Below the pieces are notes generated by a model. That model was not told where the DNA came from. It searched no databases and saw nothing but the letters and a program-made list of their open reading frames with translations. From Saccharopolyspora rectivirgula DSM 43747 (lineage in GTDB: Bacteria; Actinomycetota; Actinomycetes; Mycobacteriales; Pseudonocardiaceae): 64,000 nucleotides of DNA. The position numbers and the translations under genes are program-made. Of this stretch, positions 18,126-26,675 are shown one piece after another (the stretch's first letter is position 1; every line of letters starts with the position of its first letter). The stretch covers positions 1-64,000 of the forward strand of contig NZ_AYJW01000008.1 of the NCBI RefSeq assembly GCF_000497205.1, read 5' to 3'.

Positions 18126-18338
18126 TCACTGGTCGGTAGCGGCGCTGTGGCCAACCAGCCCACCCGTGGCACGGCGGCCGAGGTACCGGCCGGACGAACA
18201 AGCGCTGCGCAACCCGGTGCTGGAGCCTCGTGCTGTCCGGTGTTCTTTGAGGCCCCCTACTCCCTCGATCGGTTTCGGATTGGTCGGACTCGTTGTTGCC
18301 CGGCGGCTCGTGTGTCGTTGAGGCAGCGCGTGCGGCAT
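18126..18338 (-). CDS. small basic ORF upstream of integrase
   Basis: A 70-codon frame with an almost ideal ribosome binding site (AAGGAGGT, 6 nt before ATG 18338). The product is basic and rich in Arg, Thr and Ser, with no recognised domain. Directionality factors (excisionases) are often small basic proteins encoded next to the integrase, so that role is possible, but nothing in the sequence proves it. It lies 48 bp upstream of the integrase start on the same strand. Confidence 0.35.
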   Translation of the reverse strand: MPHALPQRHTSRRATTSPTNPKPIEGVGGLKEHRTARGSSTGLRSACSSGRYLGRRATGGLVGHSAATDQ

Positions 18339-18407
18339 CGTCAGACCTCCTTACGGGTGGTGGGTAACGGTGTGGTGTCGGTGCCGGCTGAAGGGCAATG
18401 CCCGGAA

Positions 18408-18788
18408 CTAGGCCGCCCGACGGTGTTTTCGGTGGTCAGCCGTCGTTGCGGTGTCCGATGCGTCGGTGTCGGCCAGTGCCGATTGCTCATCATCGACCTC
18501 GTCCTCCAACATCTCGGCCGCGAGGCTGGCGACCACCTGCGCGAGCTTGTGGATATCTGGTGGATCGCGGCGAACACCGCGAACGACCAGGTTCTGGCCG
18601 GTCCGGCGGGCGTTGCCTCGCCTCCGCGTCTTCCTGGCTGAGGCGTTGGCGTTGCCCCGCGGCTGCGGTTCGGTCGGAACCGTAACGCCGGCGCTGTCGT
18701 CGAGGTCGGGCAACTTGGCGATGTTGCCGGGGCCGTGTTCGCCTTCATCGGTCGAGGCGTGGTGGGCGTGGGGTTCGTCGGGGCACAT
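18408..18788 (-). CDS. hypothetical protein of the mobile element
   Basis: A 126-residue protein. The N-terminal half is polar and His/Asp-rich. The core, LVVRGVRRDPPDIHKLAQVV, followed by an Ala/Glu-rich helix, resembles short proteins that I associate with actinobacterial integrative elements; no function is known to me. The ATG at 18788 has GAAAGG upstream. A longer frame up to 18947 adds a low-complexity Arg/Pro region crossing a run of nine G at 18912-18920, and is not preferred. It is co-oriented with the integrase. Confidence 0.55.
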   Translation of the reverse strand: MCPDEPHAHHASTDEGEHGPGNIAKLPDLDDSAGVTVPTEPQPRGNANASARKTRRRGNARRTGQNLVVRGVRRDPPDIHKLAQVVASLAAEMLEDEVDDEQSALADTDASDTATTADHRKHRRAA

Positions 18789-19023
18789 GAGCGCACCTTT
18801 CGAGCCCGCGAGCCCGCAGCCGAGCGGGAGGTCGCGGGCGCTGGTCGGCCGGTTGGGCAACCGTCGACGCAGCGGACACATCCCAGCCGGGTCACCCGCG
18901 GCCCTTACCACGGGGGGGGGGCTTGATCGGGCGCGGGCACGCGCCATGACGCGCGCTGTGGTGGCTGGGGGTGTCGGCGTGGGCGATCAGTGGGACTTCG
19001 ACTCCCCGACTGCTCTCGGGCAC

Positions 19024-20106
19024 TCATCGGGGCCAGCGCTCCACCGATCGACTGGACCTCGGCGTCCCGAGGCACACCCATACGAGACGCGCTCTAAGGG
19101 GAATGGCGAGGGTCGTATCGATCGCTGTGCGCGCCCGCAGGCACGGATCGGTGACGTACCTCCCGAGTAGGCCGAGCTGATCCGCCGCAACCATCCGGTA
19201 GCTGCCGACGCAGTTGACGACTCCTGCCGCCGAGAGGTGCGCACAAAACTTCCGGGGACGTGACAGGTCGATGCGGAACAGCGCGGACGAGGCGTTCCAC
19301 TCCTCGAACCGGGCCGTCTCGATGGGGCGCAGTCCCGGTGCTTCGGCGAGCATCGAAGCCAAGGCGTGGTACTGATTTCGTCGCTGTTCCAGCACATCGT
19401 CTAGACGGGCAAGGTTCGCTCGGGCAATAGCGGCCAGCGGCTCGGCGAGTGCGTAGTTGTAGCCCAGCTCGCCGTACGGAGCTTGTTCTCGCGGAGGCGT
19501 CTGCCAGTGCCAGCGTGCCGCTCGGCACCGCTCGGCCAACGTCGTGTCCTGGGTGAGGATGAAGCCGCCTTGTCCGGACCAGAGGACCTGCTTGTCATTG
19601 GTTGAGATGCATCCCAGGTCTCCGAATGTGCCGGCAAGCTGGTCATCGAATCGAGTTCCGATCGCGTCACGGGCGTCCTCGACGACGCGGAGGCCGTGCG
19701 CTCGTGCGTACTCGACGAGACGGACCACGTCGCCGGTTCGTCCCCACAAGTGCACTGGCACCACGAGGCGGGTGCGATCGCTCAGCTTCGAGGCAAGGTC
19801 GTCGATGTCGAGACTTTCGCCGCGAGCGCCGGAGTCGACGAAGACGGGAGTAGCGCCCACATACAGCACTGGCGCGATCGAGCTGAGCGGGGCCGCGGCT
19901 GGCAGCAAGACCTCGTCGCCAGCAGCGATGTCGAGGGCGACCAACGCGCAGTGCAGCGCGGCGGTGCCGCTGGAGACGGCGACTGCTTCCGCCACATCGA
20001 AGTGGTGGGCGAGATCCTGTTCGTACAGGTCCACGTGGTTCGTGGACCACGGATCAGGCATCGCGGAGGCGACCGTCGCCAAGACCTCGGACAGTGTCGG
20101 CGTCAT
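19024..20106 (-). CDS. DegT/DnrJ/EryC1/StrS-family PLP aminotransferase
   Basis: A 360-residue PLP enzyme of the sugar-aminotransferase family. The N-terminal EAVAVSSGTAALHCAL segment, the VEDARDAIG site (usually EDAAQAHG) and STNDKQVLWSGQGG, where Lys is the PLP-binding residue and GQGG stands for the usual GEGG, are all present. It starts in an ATGA overlap with the stop of the 183-residue gene upstream, so the two are co-translated. No sugar-biosynthesis genes lie nearby, making it an unusual cargo gene for an integrative element. The substrate cannot be deduced. Confidence 0.82.
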   Translation of the reverse strand: MTPTLSEVLATVASAMPDPWSTNHVDLYEQDLAHHFDVAEAVAVSSGTAALHCALVALDIAAGDEVLLPAAAPLSSIAPVLYVGATPVFVDSGARGESLDIDDLASKLSDRTRLVVPVHLWGRTGDVVRLVEYARAHGLRVVEDARDAIGTRFDDQLAGTFGDLGCISTNDKQVLWSGQGGFILTQDTTLAERCRAARWHWQTPPREQAPYGELGYNYALAEPLAAIARANLARLDDVLEQRRNQYHALASMLAEAPGLRPIETARFEEWNASSALFRIDLSRPRKFCAHLSAAGVVNCVGSYRMVAADQLGLLGRYVTDPCLRARTAIDTTLAIPLRARLVWVCLGTPRSSRSVERWPR

Positions 20107-20654
20107 ACGGCACGTCCCGGCTGCAGCGGCGTAGGCCGGACGTTCTCCTCGACCTCCGGCTGGGGGCGCGCGGAACCGGTGGCCGTGTGATTGCTCAACG
20201 CAAGCCGTAGACGGCGTTCGCGTTGACCGACCTTCCCTGGTTCGGGTGGCTTCAGCCGGACAGGCCGCTGCACGTCTTCAGGCACGAGCATGACCTGCGG
20301 GGTAGCGAACGGCTGGTCCGGGTGATCGGGGTGGTCGGGGTGAAGCAGATTCAGCAGAGCCCGCAGTGTTGGCTCTGCGTCGTTGCCGAACGCCCAGACC
20401 ACGCTCGGCGGCTGGAAGACGTTGAAGTTCTCGCGCCGGACCGCACGTACCGCCGTGACTTGGTCGGGGCCGGTGATCTTCAACAGGTCGACGTAGCTGT
20501 CCCAGTAGTACGACGCGACGAGCACGACCGGTTCGGGCTTCCCGCACAGGTGGAAGGTGAACCCGTCGTTGGCCACCTCGCGCAGCAGCGTGGTCACGGT
20601 GGTCAGCCACTCGTCGTCGGGGGCGAGACGTGCAATCGAGGTCGGTAGGTTCAT
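20103..20654 (-). CDS. hypothetical protein coupled to DegT aminotransferase
   Basis: A 183-residue soluble protein. It begins MNLPTSIARLAPDDEWL, contains FTFHLCGKPEPVVLVASYYWDSYVDLLKI and ends in a polar tail. I do not recognise the family. The frame can be extended to 22733, but everything upstream of 20654 is antisense to the XRE and SLOG genes and is not real. It overlaps the aminotransferase start by 4 nt. It is divergent from the SLOG gene across a 144-bp gap. Confidence 0.6.
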   Translation of the reverse strand: MNLPTSIARLAPDDEWLTTVTTLLREVANDGFTFHLCGKPEPVVLVASYYWDSYVDLLKITGPDQVTAVRAVRRENFNVFQPPSVVWAFGNDAEPTLRALLNLLHPDHPDHPDQPFATPQVMLVPEDVQRPVRLKPPEPGKVGQRERRLRLALSNHTATGSARPQPEVEENVRPTPLQPGRAV

Positions 20655-20798
20655 CGTGGCGATCCGGTCGTGTGTGGGTTGGGTGCTGGTTGCGGCGCGG
20701 TCGGGGGACACGCCGCAACCAGCGGACTGATCAGACCGTGGTTGGCTGGGCTCGGGACAGATGACATTCGATGACAACCGCAAGGAGGCGTGGCTGAC

Positions 20799-21260
20799 GT
20801 GCCGCGAACCGTGACGATCACCGGAACGAGAACGACCGGCGAGGTCAGCGACGCCGAACTGGCCGAGCTGTTCGACGCCTACCTGCGACCGTTCGCCACC
20901 GACGAGGTCCGCTTCTACATTGGGGGCGCGGCCGGGATCGACACCGCGACGCTGGGGTGGTTGGCCGAGCACACCAGCGCCAGGCTCACGGTGGTCGTGC
21001 CCTGCACGGTGGCGGATCAACCGACGACCGCTGCCGAAGCGATCGCCCGCTGGAAGCATCAAGGCCGGCTGGACGAGGTCGTCGAACTGAGGGCTCCCGA
21101 GCTGGGCACGGCTGCCTACCATGCGAGGAACCGATGGATGGTCGACCGCAGTGAGTTCGTGATCGGCTTCCCGCGCGGCACCGATCCGGCCAGCGGGACC
21201 TGGTACACCCTCACCTACGCCGCCGATCAAGGAAAACCCCGGCTGGTCGTGCCCCTGTGA
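20799..21260 (+). CDS. SLOG-fold nucleotide-sensing-type protein
   Basis: A 153-residue Rossmann-like protein. VTITGTRTTG at the N-terminus, YIGGAAGIDTATLGWLAEH and RNRWMVDRSEFVIGFPRG are the motifs expected in the SLOG/DprA/lysine-decarboxylase-like superfamily, which binds nucleotides or nucleotide-derived ligands. Members appear in DNA uptake (DprA) and in predicted phage-defence systems. GTG 20799 is used since AAGGAGG lies 10 nt upstream; GTG 20790 is too close to it. It is followed closely by the XRE/TPR regulator. Confidence 0.68.
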   Translation: MPRTVTITGTRTTGEVSDAELAELFDAYLRPFATDEVRFYIGGAAGIDTATLGWLAEHTSARLTVVVPCTVADQPTTAAEAIARWKHQGRLDEVVELRAPELGTAAYHARNRWMVDRSEFVIGFPRGTDPASGTWYTLTYAADQGKPRLVVPL

Positions 21261-21287
21261 CCGCGCACGGATGATGTACTGGTGGGC

Positions 21288-22580
21288 ATGACCAGCGTTG
21301 ATCCCGTCACCGGATCGAACTTGCTGCGCCACCTGCGCGAATCCCGGGGCTGGTCGTGGGCAGACCTCGCACGGGCGTTGCGGGAGACCGCCGGCCAGCT
21401 CGCGGTGACGTCGCTGACCGATCGCCGGGTCGCCAGCATCCAGCGCACCGTCGCCCGTTGGGAAAGCCCCACCGATTCGACCAGTCCTGGCGAGCGCTAC
21501 CAGTACCTGCTGGCGCACCTGTACGCCCGGACGGCCAGCGGGACGTTCGCGCTGGGACCGGGATCGGACTTCGCAGCCCTGCTCGATGCTCTGCGGCATT
21601 TCGGCTCGCCCGAGCACCGCATCCGCCACCTCGTCGAAGCCGTCACCCGCACCGCCACCACCTCCGGTGGGGTCGACGGAGACCAGGCGTCGATGCCCGA
21701 CGAAGCGTTGGTTCGTCAGCTCGCGGACCAGGTCAACGGCATCAACAGCCAGATCGGCTCGACCCCGCTGGTGCGCCTGCAACTGCAACTCGCGCCCGTC
21801 GTCGACACCTGCCAGCGGATGGTCCGGTCCGAGCAGCACGACGACGTGCTGGCCCTGGCGACCGATGCCTTTGCCCTGGCCGCACGTCTGGCCTTCGAGA
21901 CCCGAGATGACGAGGCAGCCGAATCGCTGTACCGGGAAGCCAGGGAGACAGCCGGTCGCCTTCCCAACCGCCGTCATCGCGCTGCCGTACTCACCAGCCA
22001 CGCGATGGTCACGTTGCACGCCACCGGCAACCCGGAGGCAGCCGGACAGATCGCTCGCGCCGCCGTCACCGAAGCGCACCGCAGTGACAGCTACGCACTC
22101 CGCGCTCGCGCGCACGCCATCCACGCCGAAGTCAGCGCCCGTGCTGGCCAGGCCCACCGCGCCCTGACGGCGCTGGAACGTGCCTGGACCACGGTCGAAC
22201 AGCTCGCCGTCGATCAGCGCTCTTCGGGCTTCAACGCTGACCGGCTGGACGGCTTCGACGGGCTCTGTGCGCTCTACGTCGGAGACGCCGATCATGCACA
22301 TGCTCGTCTGGAAAGGTCGCTGGCCACGTTGACCCAGCCACGCGACGCGGTGCAGCGCGGGATCGTCGGAACGGACCTCGCGTTGGCGAGGTTGCGGCTC
22401 GGAGACCCAGCGGCCAGCGTCACCCTCCTCCACGAGGCCGTTGACCTGGCCGCAACTACCGGTGGCCGGGTGCCTGCTCAACGCCTGCGACACGCACGGA
22501 AAGTCCTGCGGCAAGCCCAAGCCGAGGCACACCTCGCCGAACTCGACGACCATATTCACGATGTCCTGATCGGGCGTTGA
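21288..22580 (+). CDS. XRE-type regulator with TPR-like C-terminus
   Basis: A 430-residue protein. Residues ~8-60 form a helix-turn-helix (LLRHLRESRGWSWADLARAL). Residues ~130-425 are helical repeats, TPR-like, typical of large actinobacterial XRE regulators that respond to peptides or other ligands. It starts 27 bp after the SLOG gene and is likely co-transcribed. Convergent with the small-gene operon ending at 22817; two strong hairpins separate them. ATG 21288 is chosen; GTG 21282 adds two residues. Confidence 0.78.
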   Translation: MTSVDPVTGSNLLRHLRESRGWSWADLARALRETAGQLAVTSLTDRRVASIQRTVARWESPTDSTSPGERYQYLLAHLYARTASGTFALGPGSDFAALLDALRHFGSPEHRIRHLVEAVTRTATTSGGVDGDQASMPDEALVRQLADQVNGINSQIGSTPLVRLQLQLAPVVDTCQRMVRSEQHDDVLALATDAFALAARLAFETRDDEAAESLYREARETAGRLPNRRHRAAVLTSHAMVTLHATGNPEAAGQIARAAVTEAHRSDSYALRARAHAIHAEVSARAGQAHRALTALERAWTTVEQLAVDQRSSGFNADRLDGFDGLCALYVGDADHAHARLERSLATLTQPRDAVQRGIVGTDLALARLRLGDPAASVTLLHEAVDLAATTGGRVPAQRLRHARKVLRQAQAEAHLAELDDHIHDVLIGR

Positions 22581-22712
22581 ACCCGGCTTCCGTACCCGTG
22601 GGCAAGGCAGCGTTCGAGAACCGGGTCCGTGTCCGGCGAAAGCCATCGGAGATCCCTTCGCGTCTCGAATCGAGTACTCGGGTCGTCGACACCCGCCTGG
22701 GCGGGGCTTTGC

Positions 22713-22759
22713 GGACCGCACGCGGTCGCGCACACTGGTCGTGGGACCGCGTGCGGTCC
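22713..22759. terminator. 15-bp perfect stem hairpin
   Basis: GGACCGCACGCGGTC (22713-22727) is the exact reverse complement of 22745-22759, with a 17-nt loop. It lies between the convergent XRE gene and small-gene operon, so a bidirectional terminator is the simplest reading, though no T-run follows. Confidence 0.55.
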
Positions 22760-22760
22760 T

Positions 22761-22822
22761 CGGTAGAGCCGTGCTCAGCCCTGTTTCATCTGGCCGGATG
22801 CGCGGCTAGCTCGGCTCTACCG
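22761..22822. terminator. 11-bp inverted repeat next to first hairpin
   Basis: CGGTAGAGCCG (22761-22771) and CGGCTCTACCG (22812-22822) are perfect inverted copies 40 nt apart. The right arm overlaps the end of the 29-codon gene at 22817. It may be a second terminator for the minus-strand operon or a remnant of an inverted-repeat element. Confidence 0.4.
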
Positions 22823-22906
22823 ATACCTCTGCGGGCCAGCGTCCTTGCGCGGGTGATCCTCGTCCGCAAGGTGGTTGGGATTGCCGCAGGAATTGCAGTT
22901 CAGCAA
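22817..22906 (-). CDS. 29-residue Cys-pair mini-protein (candidate)
   Basis: A very short frame starting at TTG 22906, 10 nt after an AAGGAGG. The product contains CNSCGNPNHLADEDHP, a Cys pair with an adjacent His, as in tiny zinc-binding proteins. It is the last gene of the minus-strand small-gene series. Length and TTG start make it uncertain. Confidence 0.35.
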   Translation of the reverse strand: MLNCNSCGNPNHLADEDHPRKDAGPQRYR

Positions 22907-22913
22907 CGGTGTT

Positions 22914-23333
22914 TCACCTCCTTTCTTGCTCGTCGAGGCTGTGGCCGTCCTCGCCCCACTTGCGCCGCATGGCGGTGAGGAATCGGCCGAGGGCATTGGG
23001 GTTGCTGGGATCGATCGGGGTCGTGCCAACCGCAGGCCCCTGGTCGGGAAGTCCGCTTCCCGAGCGGAGCCGTTGTCCGGGGGTGAACCAGGGACTCCGG
23101 GGCGGCGCCGCAGTCCTGACTACGGGCATCGGGCGTGTGTCGACCAGGTCCGGTGACGCCTCCAGCGCCCCTCCGACGCTCCAACGGAGTGGTTCGGTCC
23201 GCGGACCGTTCAGCGGTTCGTCGCAGCTGTGCTTCGGAACGCCGTTGCCGAACACCGCGTGGTTCCCGATGACGGGCCGACCGTCCGGTCCGGTCCGGTT
23301 GTGCCGTCCCACGGTGCACGTCGCCGCGCTCAC
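22914..23333 (-). CDS. hypothetical protein, element small-gene operon
   Basis: A 139-residue protein, unrecognised. It begins MSAATCTVGRHNRTGPDGRP and ends LGRFLTAMRRKWGEDGH. The GTG start overlaps the TGA of the preceding gene (GTGA), strong evidence that both are translated. The middle part is Pro/Gly-rich. No domain is visible. Confidence 0.55.
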   Translation of the reverse strand: MSAATCTVGRHNRTGPDGRPVIGNHAVFGNGVPKHSCDEPLNGPRTEPLRWSVGGALEASPDLVDTRPMPVVRTAAPPRSPWFTPGQRLRSGSGLPDQGPAVGTTPIDPSNPNALGRFLTAMRRKWGEDGHSLDEQERR

Positions 23334-23653
23334 GGCCGCCGTCCGGAACCGGACAGTTCGACGGGATCGCCGCAGGAGCGGTCTTCGACCGCCGCTCGCT
23401 GACCTCGGAGCAACTCGTTGCAGGCGGCGTGGACCCGCTGCTGATCCTTGGCTTCACCATCTCGTGGCGGGACCAAGTACCCGCCCCCGCACAGCGAGAG
23501 CATCACGTACTGCTGGATTCCATACGCCCGCTTCTCACCGAAGGGCATGGTGATCGGCTGCCCGCTCACCGTGGTGCGGGGGTAGTGAAGTAATCCGCCG
23601 TGCACGGTGGGGCACGGGGTATCGGGCTTGACGTCGGCAAACGTCATAGACAT
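23330..23653 (-). CDS. hypothetical protein, element small-gene operon
   Basis: A 107-residue protein with CPTVHGGLLHYPRTTV and QQYVMLSLCGGGYLVPPRD; no recognised domain. ATG 23653 follows GGGAG at 5-nt spacing. It overlaps the next gene by 4 nt and lies 40 bp downstream of the 156-residue gene, all on the minus strand. Confidence 0.55.
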   Translation of the reverse strand: MSMTFADVKPDTPCPTVHGGLLHYPRTTVSGQPITMPFGEKRAYGIQQYVMLSLCGGGYLVPPRDGEAKDQQRVHAACNELLRGQRAAVEDRSCGDPVELSGSGRRP

Positions 23654-23693
23654 CGGGGCTCCCAGCATTGGTGTTGATCGCACGGAAATGGGG

Positions 23694-24164
23694 TCACCTG
23701 CCGCGGTTGATGACCCTGCGGGCGACGCCGACGACTGCTGACCACGGCGGCAAGGGCCGGCCAGGTTGGGGCTGCTGCCACCACGACGTGGGTGCGGTGA
23801 CCGGAGGAATCACGACTTCTCCGCCGGGCGGGACCGCGTGCACGTGCGCCGCGCGCAGTTCGTGGGCAAGCTCCACGTTTGCGCGCTGGCAGGGGTCGGT
23901 GATGAAGGTCCACCAACGATCGTCGTTGTCCCTGATCACGGGGCCGGCCATCAAGCTGGCCGAGAGTTCGAGGGCCACCGGTTCAGCCAGGGCTCGCTGG
24001 ACGCGGAACGCATCGAGTACATCTCCGGTGCGCACGACAAGGCGCTGGTTTGTGACATCGATGCTGACGGGCCAGCCCATGCGTTCGGAGAAGTAGTTCG
24101 CCTCGGTGGCGAGGTCGGGCTTATCGATGTCGGATCGGGCTGCGGCGGAGGTCGGGGTCGCCAT
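23694..24164 (-). CDS. hypothetical protein, element small-gene operon
   Basis: A 156-residue protein containing NYFSERMGWPVSIDVTNQRL, an RDNDDRWWTFITDP segment and a Trp/Pro-rich C-terminus. The first half resembles the N-terminal portion of bifunctional primase/polymerase-like proteins of actinobacterial elements, but catalytic motifs are not visible, so I leave the function open. It starts 4 nt after the TAA of the truncated gene upstream, implying co-transcription. Confidence 0.6.
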   Translation of the reverse strand: MATPTSAAARSDIDKPDLATEANYFSERMGWPVSIDVTNQRLVVRTGDVLDAFRVQRALAEPVALELSASLMAGPVIRDNDDRWWTFITDPCQRANVELAHELRAAHVHAVPPGGEVVIPPVTAPTSWWQQPQPGRPLPPWSAVVGVARRVINRGR

Positions 24165-24168
24165 GTCG

Positions 24169-24632
24169 TTACTCCGTTCCGTGCTTAAGGCGCCCTACGG
24201 CGGTGGAGGACGTCTGTTGCGGAGTCCGAGGTCGGGGGTGGTGCGCGGCGGCCCCGCCGGGAGGAGGGGTTTCAGCGGCGGGGCCGCCGCGGTCTGGTCC
24301 TGCCCGATCCGCCCGGGGGACAGCCGTGCAGGCGGCAGATCGGACAGGGCGGCGGAACAGCCGACGAAGGAAAGTCGGCGCGCGATGGCGGCGGCGGGGG
24401 CGGTCCGCCATCCGAAAATCGGGGTCGGACAGGGTGGCGCGGGCTCTCACGAAGAGCAGGCATCGGGTGCAGCGCGGCCCCGGCGGCACAGTGAGCGACC
24501 GCGGTACAACGAGGTGCCCGCAGAGGGCTTCGCACAGGCCGGAACCGGTGTGGAGCGCTTGCGCGAACTCCTCGTCGACTACGGCGTGGTCCTGGTTGTC
24601 GGTACCGCTGAGGAACCAGTTGAAGAACAGCC
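24169..24632 (-). pseudogene. 5'-truncated small Cys-containing protein gene
   Basis: The minus-strand frame carries FFNWFLSGTDNQDHAVVDEE, FAQALHTGSGLCEALCGHLV and CTRCLLF, a plausible small actinobacterial protein of ~150 residues. Going upstream, protein-like sequence stops at about 24632, with no ATG, GTG or suitable TTG. The same point is where the plus-strand MFS gene also loses its 5' end. It was probably the first gene of the small-gene operon, which would therefore have lost its promoter. Confidence 0.6.
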
Positions 24633-24635
24633 GTT

Positions 24636-25580
24636 CGCTCGGCGCTGGCCGTGCCCGCCCTCGTGGCGGTGGCCACCGCGCAGAACCTGGCGTGGTTCCT
24701 CTCCGCGTGGCTGCTGGCTGGGGTGGCGATGGGAGCGGTGCTGTATCCGCCGGCATTCGCCGCGCTGACCCGGTGGCACGGACCCGACCGCGTCCGCGCG
24801 CTGACGATCCTGACCTTGGCCGCGGGGCTGGCCAGCACCGTGTTCGCCCCGCTGACCGCCGCACTCGCCGCCGTTCTGGACTGGCGGGCGACCTACCTCG
24901 TGCTGGCCGGCATCCTCGCGGCGGTCACGATTCCCGGGCACTGGTTCGGTCTCGCCCTGCCGTGGCCGGAACGCCCGGTGGCCGAATCCCGACACGAGGA
25001 GGCTGACCCGCGGCAGGTCGCCCGGAGCCCGGTGTTCGTCGTGTTGACCGTCGCGTTGAGCGTGGCTGCGTTCGCCACCTTCGCGGTCGTGATCAACCTG
25101 GTGCCGTTGCTGGCCGAACGCGGCATCGGCATCGGTACCGCCTCGGTCGCGTTGGGCCTCGGCGGCGCCGGTCAGGTGCTGGGACGGCTCGGCTACACCA
25201 CGCTGGCCCGGCGCACCACCGTGCGGACGCGCACCGCGCTGATCCTCGTGGCGATGGCGCTGACCACGGCGCTGCTCGGGGTGCTCACCTCGGTGGCCGC
25301 GTTGATCGTCGCCGCGATCGCCGCGGGCATGGCGCGCGGCGTGTTCACACTGCTGCAGGCCACCGCCGTGACCGACAGGTGGGGAGCCCGGTACTACGGG
25401 CAGCTCAGCGGCCTGCTGTCCGCACCGTTGACGATCACGATGGCGCTGGCCCCGTTCGCCGGAGCCGCGCTGGCCGGCCTGCTCGGCGGCTACGCCACCA
25501 CTTTCCTCGTCCTGGGCGCGGTCACCCTTGCCGCCGCCTTGCTCTCCCTCAGCACAACTCGTGGAAGGAACGTCTCGTGA
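24636..25580 (+). pseudogene. 5'-truncated MFS transporter
   Basis: About 310 residues of a major facilitator protein are present. It enters at SALAVPALVAVATAQNLAWF, equivalent to roughly the third transmembrane helix of a ~400-residue transporter, and continues to a normal C-terminus. The first two to three helices and the start are missing, and a stop lies in frame at 24621. GTG 24651 could start translation but would give an incomplete transporter. The stop overlaps the next flavoprotein start (GTGA). MFS genes beside arsO-type monooxygenases are common in arsenic loci, so the intact form was probably a metalloid exporter. Confidence 0.68.
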
Positions 25581-26626
25581 CCGATGTCGACGCCTTGGTG
25601 ATCGGCGGTGGGCAGTCCGGACTGGCCGCCGCCCACGCCCTCCGGCGGGCCGGCCGTGCGCCGGTGCTGCTGGAAGCTGGTCCCGAACCGGTGGGGTCGT
25701 GGCCGAAGTACTACGACAGCCTCGCCCTGTTCTCCCCGGCCCGCTACAGCGCCCTGCCCGGCATGGCCTTCCCCGGTGACCCGTGGCACTACCCGCACCG
25801 CGACGAGGTCATCGACTACCTGCGCCGCTACGCGAAGAACCTCGACGCCGACATCCGCACCGATCACCGCGTCGAACGCGTTCACCGCGACGGCCCGCGT
25901 TTCGTGGTCGAGGTGCACAACGGTGAGACGGTGACCGCACCCGTTGTGATCGCCGCGAGCGGAGCGTTCGGGCGTCCCTACCGGCCGAACCTGCCGGGAC
26001 TGGATGCGTTCACCGGTACCGTGCTGCACGCCGCCGATTACCGCGAACCCGCCGGGTTCGCCGGGCAGCGGATCGTCGTGGTGGGAGCGGCGAACTCGGC
26101 CGTGCAGATCGGCGCCGAACTCGCCAAGCAAGCCCAGGTCACGCTGGCCACCCGGCACCCGATCAAGTTCGCACCACAACGCATCCTGGGCCGGGACGTG
26201 CACTTCTGGTCCGTGGCCAGCGGATTCGACCACCTGCCGATCGGACACCTGGTGCGCAACCCGCCGCCGATGCCGGTCAACGACGACGGCCGCTACTGCC
26301 AGGCGATCGACGCGGGCAACCCGGACCAGCGGCGGATGTTCGCCGCCATCGACGGTTCCCAGATCACCTGGCCGGACGGCAACCGCGAACACGTCGACAC
26401 GATTTTGCTGGCCACCGGCTACCACCCCGAACTGTCCTATCTCGACGGAACCGGCGCGCTGACCGACGACGGCCTTCCACCCCAGAAGCACGGGCTGTCG
26501 AGCACCGTGCCGGGACTGGGCTATGTCGGCTTGGAATGGCAGCGCAGCTTCGCCTCCGCCACCCTGCGCGGCGTCGGCCGCGACGCCCGCTACGTCACCG
26601 CACGACTCCTCCGCACCCGCACCTGA
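25577..26626 (+). CDS. ArsO-like flavin-dependent monooxygenase (copy 1)
   Basis: A 349-residue FAD/NAD(P)-binding protein. The FAD motif GGGQSGLAAAHALRRAG is at the N-terminus, the NAD(P) loop VVGAANSAVQIGAELA is central, and ATGYHPELSYLD is C-terminal. It resembles ArsO and related single-component monooxygenases found in arsenic operons; the reaction of ArsO is not settled. GTG 25577 overlaps the MFS stop, with GGAAGGAA upstream. A second, more typical ArsO lies at 27215-28285 on the other strand. Confidence 0.78.
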   Translation: MTDVDALVIGGGQSGLAAAHALRRAGRAPVLLEAGPEPVGSWPKYYDSLALFSPARYSALPGMAFPGDPWHYPHRDEVIDYLRRYAKNLDADIRTDHRVERVHRDGPRFVVEVHNGETVTAPVVIAASGAFGRPYRPNLPGLDAFTGTVLHAADYREPAGFAGQRIVVVGAANSAVQIGAELAKQAQVTLATRHPIKFAPQRILGRDVHFWSVASGFDHLPIGHLVRNPPPMPVNDDGRYCQAIDAGNPDQRRMFAAIDGSQITWPDGNREHVDTILLATGYHPELSYLDGTGALTDDGLPPQKHGLSSTVPGLGYVGLEWQRSFASATLRGVGRDARYVTARLLRTRT

Positions 26627-26675
26627 TCAGACTGGGGGCGTGTTGACGTGACCGATCTCGGAAGGGGCTCTGGCG

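Noticed and set aside
18912-18920. Run of nine G as a phase-variation tract
   Set aside because: It lies upstream of the preferred start at 18788 and outside a convincing CDS; more relevant as a possible assembly-error spot.
20655-22733. Minus-strand frame continuing upstream of the 183-residue gene to 22733 (876 codons in all)
   Set aside because: It is antisense to the XRE and SLOG genes, with composition of shadow translation; only 20103-20654 looks coding.
16227-24632. A complete integrative conjugative element or prophage
   Set aside because: No FtsK/TraB translocase, replication initiator, relaxase or phage structural gene is seen, so only a remnant or mobilisable element is supported.
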